Origin: CAZVWW01 sp964631265
GTDB taxonomy: Bacteria > Thermotogota > Thermotogae > MWEM01
Length of the DNA stretch: 10,786 bases
Assembly: GCA_964631265.1 (NCBI GenBank)
Contig: CAZVWW010000077.1
Location: forward strand, 1-10,786
Direction: 5' to 3'
The notes under the pieces were generated by a model. The model worked only from the letters and a program-made list of their open reading frames with translations, ran no database searches and was not told the DNA's origin. Positions 6,770-10,786 of this stretch are shown in pieces (the first letter of the stretch is position 1; every line of letters starts with the position of its first letter). The translations under genes were made by a program, and so were the position numbers.

Positions 6770-9041
6770 ATTGCATTTCTTTCTTCATTAATGGCTTCAG
6801 TTCTTTTTGATGTTTATTCCCTTTCAGAAAATGAACAACTCCGAAGTCGAGCATAATAAAATTGATGGTTTCCAAACGAACCCCTGTCATAATCCAGGGA
6901 AGCATGAAGAAAATCGCCTGGTTGACGGGGATACCGAAGGGGGTTACCACAATTGACAGAGCGAAGAGAAAAATGGGAGCCGGAATCCCGGTTGTTGCAA
7001 GTGTCGCACCGACAGAGCCAATCAGAATGAAAAAGTATTCGAGAAAGTGTATCTCAATGCCAGTCAGTTGGATCAAGAAGACCGTAGTGAGAGCAAACAT
7101 ACTTGTCACGGAGGGGACAAGCATCACCAGAAGCAGGGGAAGAGAGCCCTTGACACTCTCATCGTTCAGCTCCTTGTTTTTTTCACACACGTCCTGTGCT
7201 GCCGGAATGGCCGCAACCGTCGAGAGAATGGTAAAGAGTATGATGATTGGCTTCTTAAGCATCCTGATATACCGCCAGGGGGTCATACGGTTTTTAACAC
7301 TTCCGATGGATACAGAGATGACAAACCATATGCCCACGATGATCAACTGGCAGACGGTGAACATGAAAAAGGCGGGCAGTATCCCGGCATTTTCCATAAA
7401 CACCTGGGACTGAGCCAGCATGATGCTAAAGAGCCCAAACGGAAGGATATAGTACGATAACTTGAAGAGATAAAGGAAGAGCTCGTTCAGAACCTCGACC
7501 CCTTTTATCACCCGGTCTCTTTTGGCACGATCCAGATATTTGAGGCCGAATGCCGTCAGGATAGCAAGAAAAACAATCGAAAGTGTTTTGTTCTCAGCAA
7601 AGGATTTGAATAAACTGTCCTGAACCATGGTTTCAGGAAGTTGCCACAAGACTGCCCCCGGAGACATATCAACCTTTTCAACCATTGCATCAACCGTATC
7701 CCGGTTCATCGCCCTCGCCAGCATCCGACGGTTTTCATTTGAGAGCCCTGTCCCCGGTTCCAGGGAAACACCAACTGCTATGCCAATGATCGATCCAATC
7801 AGATACATGAAGAGGATAATCCCCATAAACTTCATGAAAAATTTCAGCCCCCCCATCTTCATCATGAGCTTGACAAAATTTACGACCACGATAAAAAAGA
7901 GTATGGGGATTCCGAACAGGAGCAGATAGTTCAGGAAGATGTCCCCGAAGGGACTCAGAAATTCAACAATACCGGGATAGACTGCGCCGCAGTAAAATCC
8001 AAGGATCATTGAAAAGACGATCGTCCAGAAATTCAACAGCCAGTTTTGTTTCACAACAGATTTGCCATCTTCTTTGCCATCTTCATTGTTTGATCCTCTC
8101 TCTTGACGCCTCTGACTGAAAGAAATGATGACAAATGCCACAAAAAGGATCGCGATCAGCCCCCCTGTCTTCAAGGGCTCTTCTATCGGGGTCTTTTCGC
8201 CAGTTTCATTAACAGTTGACAGATAAGACCGGGCTTGCTGCGAAGCCTGCTCATACATCCTGTCAACGATGGCGTTCATGTCAAGACTTGAGGAAAGAAA
8301 CTTTTCAATCCAGATGTATAATGAGAGATTGTCGGGTGAAACCCCGATTACCAGTTGATCACTCTTCAGTAGTTTGAAGAAACTGTAATTTAGATAAAAT
8401 TCAGGGTTCCGCGCGAGGAAGAACTTCGTCCACATCTCATCGAAGTAGAACGCATCAATTTCTTTGCTCTTTAACAGATTGGTGATTTCTTGCTTCTCAT
8501 ACAATTCAATCTGTGCATTGGAAAAAATCTCGCGCGCCCAATTTTCATGAGCGGTATCTTTTACCGTAGCAATCTTATATCCGCGCTGATTCAACATTTC
8601 AATGATATTCTCAGCATCAGGTTCATAGTATTCCTGTTTAATCTTTTCGAGGACTTGATTGTTGATCAGGATGCAATCCGAGCTGTCCAGATATTCATCC
8701 GTCAGGAAGACCTCCACGCTCCGCTGTGGTGTATAGGAATAATAGGAGATGATGATATCCCCGTCCCCGTTTTTCAGGTTATCGGCAAGCTGATTAAAAC
8801 TGTCTTTTCTGACAAACTCAGGTTCCACCCCGAGGTTATCACAAATCTTATTCGCAAGCTCAATGTCCACCCCTGCGAGGTTCCCATTTTCATCCACATA
8901 AGAGAACGGCCACCAGTTCTCTTCTGTCATGAGGATTCTTAACGTCCCGCTCTCAACAATCTCCTCTATGCCCGATAAGCCGGGAGAGGAAAAGATAACC
9001 GTCGAAAGTGTCAATACAAGCAAAAGTGCTATCATCCGCAT
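6768..9041 (-). CDS. Fusion of type 3 amino-acid-binding protein to SDF-family (DAACS) elevator symporter
   Basis: The product has 757 residues from ATG 9041 (weak GGTGA site upstream; a second ATG two codons on is also possible). Residues 1-23 are a signal peptide or anchor. Residues about 25-270 are an SBP_bac_3 (HisJ/GlnH type) binding domain: GTLRILMTEENWWPFSY, GVDIELANKICDNLG, TPQRSVEVFLTDEY with Arg107, and EIDAFYFD with Asp201. Arg107 and Asp201 sit where HisJ Arg77 and Asp161 hold the carboxylate and amino groups of an amino acid. A helix at 291-308 and a charged linker at 310-332 lead to an SDF domain at about 335-740. The topology works: binding domain outside, linker inside, transporter N-terminus inside. 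In the SDF half the serine-rich HP1 motif reads LSTVAAIP (606-613), the NMDGT position reads LVPSV (641-645), HP2 reads SVGATLATTGIPAP (676-689), and the last helix has R722, N727 and D732. It probably takes up an amino acid or related ligand; ion coupling is uncertain. Confidence 0.9.
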   Translation of the reverse strand: MRMIALLLVLTLSTVIFSSPGLSGIEEIVESGTLRILMTEENWWPFSYVDENGNLAGVDIELANKICDNLGVEPEFVRKDSFNQLADNLKNGDGDIIISYYSYTPQRSVEVFLTDEYLDSSDCILINNQVLEKIKQEYYEPDAENIIEMLNQRGYKIATVKDTAHENWAREIFSNAQIELYEKQEITNLLKSKEIDAFYFDEMWTKFFLARNPEFYLNYSFFKLLKSDQLVIGVSPDNLSLYIWIEKFLSSSLDMNAIVDRMYEQASQQARSYLSTVNETGEKTPIEEPLKTGGLIAILFVAFVIISFSQRRQERGSNNEDGKEDGKSVVKQNWLLNFWTIVFSMILGFYCGAVYPGIVEFLSPFGDIFLNYLLLFGIPILFFIVVVNFVKLMMKMGGLKFFMKFMGIILFMYLIGSIIGIAVGVSLEPGTGLSNENRRMLARAMNRDTVDAMVEKVDMSPGAVLWQLPETMVQDSLFKSFAENKTLSIVFLAILTAFGLKYLDRAKRDRVIKGVEVLNELFLYLFKLSYYILPFGLFSIMLAQSQVFMENAGILPAFFMFTVCQLIIVGIWFVISVSIGSVKNRMTPWRYIRMLKKPIIILFTILSTVAAIPAAQDVCEKNKELNDESVKGSLPLLLVMLVPSVTSMFALTTVFLIQLTGIEIHFLEYFFILIGSVGATLATTGIPAPIFLFALSIVVTPFGIPVNQAIFFMLPWIMTGVRLETINFIMLDFGVVHFLKGNKHQKELKPLMKKEMQ

Positions 9042-9100
9042 AACGCTTCACCGCTTTTTTAAGACCTCTTGATAGAGATGCTTGAATATCAATTCAGATT

Positions 9101-9106
9101 ATTATA
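9101..9106 (-). promoter_or_regulatory. -10 box candidate for the binding-protein/transporter fusion gene
   Basis: The minus strand reads TATAAT here, preceded directly by TG, about 60 bases before ATG 9041. The bases 17 upstream do not form a recognisable -35 box; TTGCGT lies 21 bases upstream. Confidence 0.4.
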
Positions 9107-9349
9107 CAGCATTTAGGGACATTTATAACGCAAGACCCCATTTTAACAATGAAAAAGTTTTTACTGACATATTATCCCCTCTGATTTATCCAGTATATGG
9201 GACTCATAATCTCTCCTGATATCGCTTTTCTGATTCTTACTGTGAAGAATGCCCCCGATCATCTACTGCTCATAGTTTAGCACATTCATCAAAGCAGATT
9301 AAACAGATTCATTTTGAGCTCATCGTAACCCAGGAAAAACAAAAAACAC

Positions 9350-9378
9350 TTGACAAGAAAACTCTGATAATGTACCAT
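9350..9378 (+). promoter_or_regulatory. Promoter of the alpha/beta hydrolase gene
   Basis: TTGACA at 9350-9355 is followed after 17 bases by TACCAT at 9373-9378, four of six matches to the -10 consensus. The start codon lies about 70 bases downstream. Confidence 0.5.
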
Positions 9379-9450
9379 AAAAAACACAATTATAAACTGA
9401 AGAAAATATATTCATATTAAATATATATTATTTTGAACGGAGGGGTTGTT

Positions 9451-10392
9451 TTGAGAATTTTTTTAATAATCCTGTTGTTACTGGTCATTATTTTCATCGG
9501 TGTTGTCTTTATTGCTTTTAGAAAAGACATGAACAAGGCTTATGAAGCAAATAAAAAAAGTCAAACTGAAATCTACAAATCGACTTTTGGTGATATTGAG
9601 TATAAAACTGAAGGTCGGGGAATACCTGTATTGGTTTCACACGGATTGGTTGGGGGGTATGACCAGGCTCTGCAGTCTGGAAAGGGACTATTCGGAGAGG
9701 GATATGAGATCATCGGTGCTTCAAGATTCGGGTATCTGAATTCAGATTTGCCAGCAGAACCGACCCCGAAAAACCAGGCACAGGCCTTTAATGAATTGGT
9801 TAAACATCTTGGAAAAGACAAAATTATAATAATGGCCACTTCAGCCGGAGGTGCATCGGCATTACGGTTTGCTCTCGAATATCCCGAAATGACAAGAGGC
9901 CTGGTTCTTGTTGGTTCAGGCGGTCCTTCAGATAAAGACCTGGAAGGTCCGACCGGCCCTCCGAATGCCGTTATTAATGATTTCATGTTTTGGGTCATGG
10001 CGAAACCAATGAAATCCCTGATAATCACAAAAATGTTTGGTATAGAGAGTGAGATTTATAAGAATGCCGCAAGTGAAAAAAAGGCGGAATTGAACAAAAT
10101 CTTAGAGTCGATGCTACCCATAAAGCCCAAGAAAGAGGGGATAATCAACGATTCAAATGTTACCAACGTTGAACCTGTAGAAAAATACGATGAATACGTT
10201 TTGGAGAAACTGGATGTCCCTGTCCTGATTTTCCATTCAAAGAACGACCCTATGGCCTCATTCGAAACAGCAAAGAACATGCATCAACGTCTTCCGAATT
10301 CAAAACTGGTTGAATTTGAAACTGGAGGCCATCTCCTGTTTGGTCACGAGGAAGAGATTCAGCGAGTTCTCAATGAGCACTTTAAGAATTGA
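9451..10392 (+). CDS. Membrane-anchored alpha/beta hydrolase
   Basis: The best start is TTG 9451, five bases after GGAGGGG (9439-9445). An in-frame TTG at 9433 would place the Shine-Dalgarno inside the coding region, so it is rejected. The product has 313 residues. Residues 3-22 are one strongly hydrophobic helix (IFLIILLLLVIIFIGVVFIA), an uncleaved anchor or signal. The hydrolase fold follows: HGLVGG at 64-69 (oxyanion region), nucleophile elbow ATSAGG at 129-134 with Ser131, acid Asp266 in HSKNDP, and His294 in GGHLLFGH. The first small residue of the usual GxSxG is Ala, which other members tolerate. The cap region at about 160-245 is helical and gives no substrate clue. It is an esterase- or lipase-like hydrolase facing outside if the helix inserts N-in. 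The gene is preceded by its own promoter and appears monocistronic. Confidence 0.9.
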   Translation: MRIFLIILLLLVIIFIGVVFIAFRKDMNKAYEANKKSQTEIYKSTFGDIEYKTEGRGIPVLVSHGLVGGYDQALQSGKGLFGEGYEIIGASRFGYLNSDLPAEPTPKNQAQAFNELVKHLGKDKIIIMATSAGGASALRFALEYPEMTRGLVLVGSGGPSDKDLEGPTGPPNAVINDFMFWVMAKPMKSLIITKMFGIESEIYKNAASEKKAELNKILESMLPIKPKKEGIINDSNVTNVEPVEKYDEYVLEKLDVPVLIFHSKNDPMASFETAKNMHQRLPNSKLVEFETGGHLLFGHEEEIQRVLNEHFKN

Positions 10393-10469
10393 AAGTCTTA
10401 CCCATCGTGCATCTGTTCCCGCTCCCGGGTCATCGGATATTTTCGGTTTGACTACAAGGTGTGTGTTTC

Positions 10470-10531
10470 AATCCGCTGAACAGATTGGTTTGACATCCAA
10501 GTAACTTTTCAACCACGGTGTTCAGCGGGTT
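10470..10531. repeat. Inverted repeat, 13-base arms with 36-base loop
   Basis: AATCCGCTGAACA (10470-10482) pairs with TGTTCAGCGGGTT (10519-10531), with a single G-T wobble. The loop can pair further (GGTTTGA with TCAACC, one bulge). It lies 77 bases after the hydrolase stop and could be a transcript-end structure, although no strong T-run follows; a degraded mobile palindrome is an alternative. Confidence 0.6.
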
Positions 10532-10652
10532 TGTTCTAAGAACCTGCCTCCAAAACGTGTATTTGTTTCCTGAAAAGGATCAATAAAGGAACTCAGAGTT
10601 ATTCAGCTCCCGTTAAGTCAGGGGGTCAGAGTAACAGTTGTAGAAAACTCAT

Positions 10653-10665
10653 CGGTATTATACCG
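10653..10665. repeat. Short perfect palindrome CGGTATTATACCG
   Basis: Six-base arms around a central T, about 55 bases upstream of the -35 box of the next gene. It could be a regulator site; on the minus strand it also reads TATAAT, but without a -35 box. Confidence 0.4.
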
Positions 10666-10719
10666 GTTCCCGTCGGGATCCCTTTACTGCATGATTTTGA
10701 AGGGTTATTTATTATCGAT

Positions 10720-10748
10720 TTGCATTCGAGAGAGAAAAAAGGTAGAAT
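10720..10748 (+). promoter_or_regulatory. Promoter of the gene entering at the right edge
   Basis: TAGAAT at 10743-10748 matches the -10 consensus at five of six positions. TTGCAT at 10720-10725 stands exactly 17 bases upstream, although only its TTG fits the -35 consensus. The start codon is 28 bases downstream. Confidence 0.45.
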
Positions 10749-10776
10749 AGTTTTGAAAAAACGGAGAGGAGATTAT

Positions 10777-10786
10777 ATGCAAGGAG
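10777..10786 (+). CDS. Start of an unidentified gene cut by the window edge
   Basis: ATG at 10777 follows AGGAG (10767-10771) at five bases and has a promoter-like sequence in front. Only Met-Gln-Gly is visible, so nothing can be said about the product. Confidence 0.55.

Larger units (their letters stand above)
9042..9450. other. 409-base AT-rich divergent intergenic region
   Basis: The region holds promoters for the leftward fusion transporter and the rightward hydrolase and no credible gene. An AT-rich inverted repeat (AATATAT and ATATATT) lies at roughly 9405-9430, just upstream of the hydrolase ribosome site. The middle (about 9120-9340) shows no structure that I can support. Confidence 0.5.
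10393..10776. other. 384-base gene-free region with inverted repeats
   Basis: I see no credible coding sequence; a short frame running through the end of the hydrolase gene to 10504 is a frame shadow with low-complexity residues. The region contains a long-range inverted repeat at 10470-10531, a short perfect palindrome at 10653-10665, a small GG/CC hairpin (TCCC and GGGA) near 10666-10682, and the promoter and ribosome site of the next gene. Confidence 0.5.

Noticed and set aside
6862..7460. Plus-strand reading frames of 137-183 codons opposite the transporter
   Set aside because: They are antisense shadows of transmembrane coding sequence with no domain and no ribosome site.
9433..9450. 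Earlier TTG start for the hydrolase
   Set aside because: The only good Shine-Dalgarno (9439-9445) lies downstream of it and serves TTG 9451.
1..10786. CRISPR arrays, tRNA or rRNA genes, phage or plasmid genes, transposase genes
   Set aside because: No spaced repeat series, no cloverleaf or rRNA-like sequence and no mobility protein was seen in either strand.

Overview
The window is a bacterial stretch of moderate GC (clearly below 50% by eye) with compact, Shine-Dalgarno-led genes. It holds six complete protein genes with a recognisable fold or motif, one small membrane ORF of doubtful integrity, one gene cut by each window edge, and several short regulatory or repeat structures. A lipobox protein, secreted proteins and TTGACA/TATAAT-like promoters point to a heterotrophic bacterium with many exported sensors and enzymes. 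The phylum cannot be fixed from the sequence; a spirochaete-like or clostridial anaerobe would fit, but this is a guess.

Left part (1-3110, minus strand): an operon-like run of a small one-helix membrane ORF (2989-2792), an exported lipoprotein with an Ig-like N-terminal region and a calcium-loop motif (2758-1415) and, 17 bases further on, a papain-family (C1) cysteine peptidase with an intact Gln/Cys/His/Asn set and an EF-hand or dockerin-like loop near the window edge (1397 to beyond 1). The end of the small ORF is made of a perfect 37-bp-arm palindrome that looks like a REP-type mobile repeat.

Middle-left (3162-4686, plus strand): a TetR-family regulator followed 19 bases later by an eight-helix membrane protein of unknown function. 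A near-consensus promoter in front of the regulator is overlaid by interlocking palindromes built on GGTAAT half-sites, which suggests autoregulation and joint control of the membrane protein.

Middle-right (4687-9041): a roughly 300-base leader or intergenic stretch, then a secreted protein made of two tandem double-Cache-like sensor modules with no output domain. Convergent to it is a 757-residue fusion of a type 3 periplasmic amino-acid-binding protein to an SDF (DAACS/GltPh-like) elevator transporter. A hairpin lies between the two convergent genes. The fusion is the most unusual gene here: it has the conserved amino-acid-binding Arg and Asp in the binding domain, a joining helix with the right topology, and a transporter half in which the NMDGT cation-coupling motif is not recognisable.

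Right part (9042-10786): an AT-rich intergenic stretch with promoters for both flanking genes, a membrane-anchored alpha/beta hydrolase starting at TTG (9451), a 384-base gene-free stretch with two inverted repeats, and the first codons of another plus-strand gene at the window edge.
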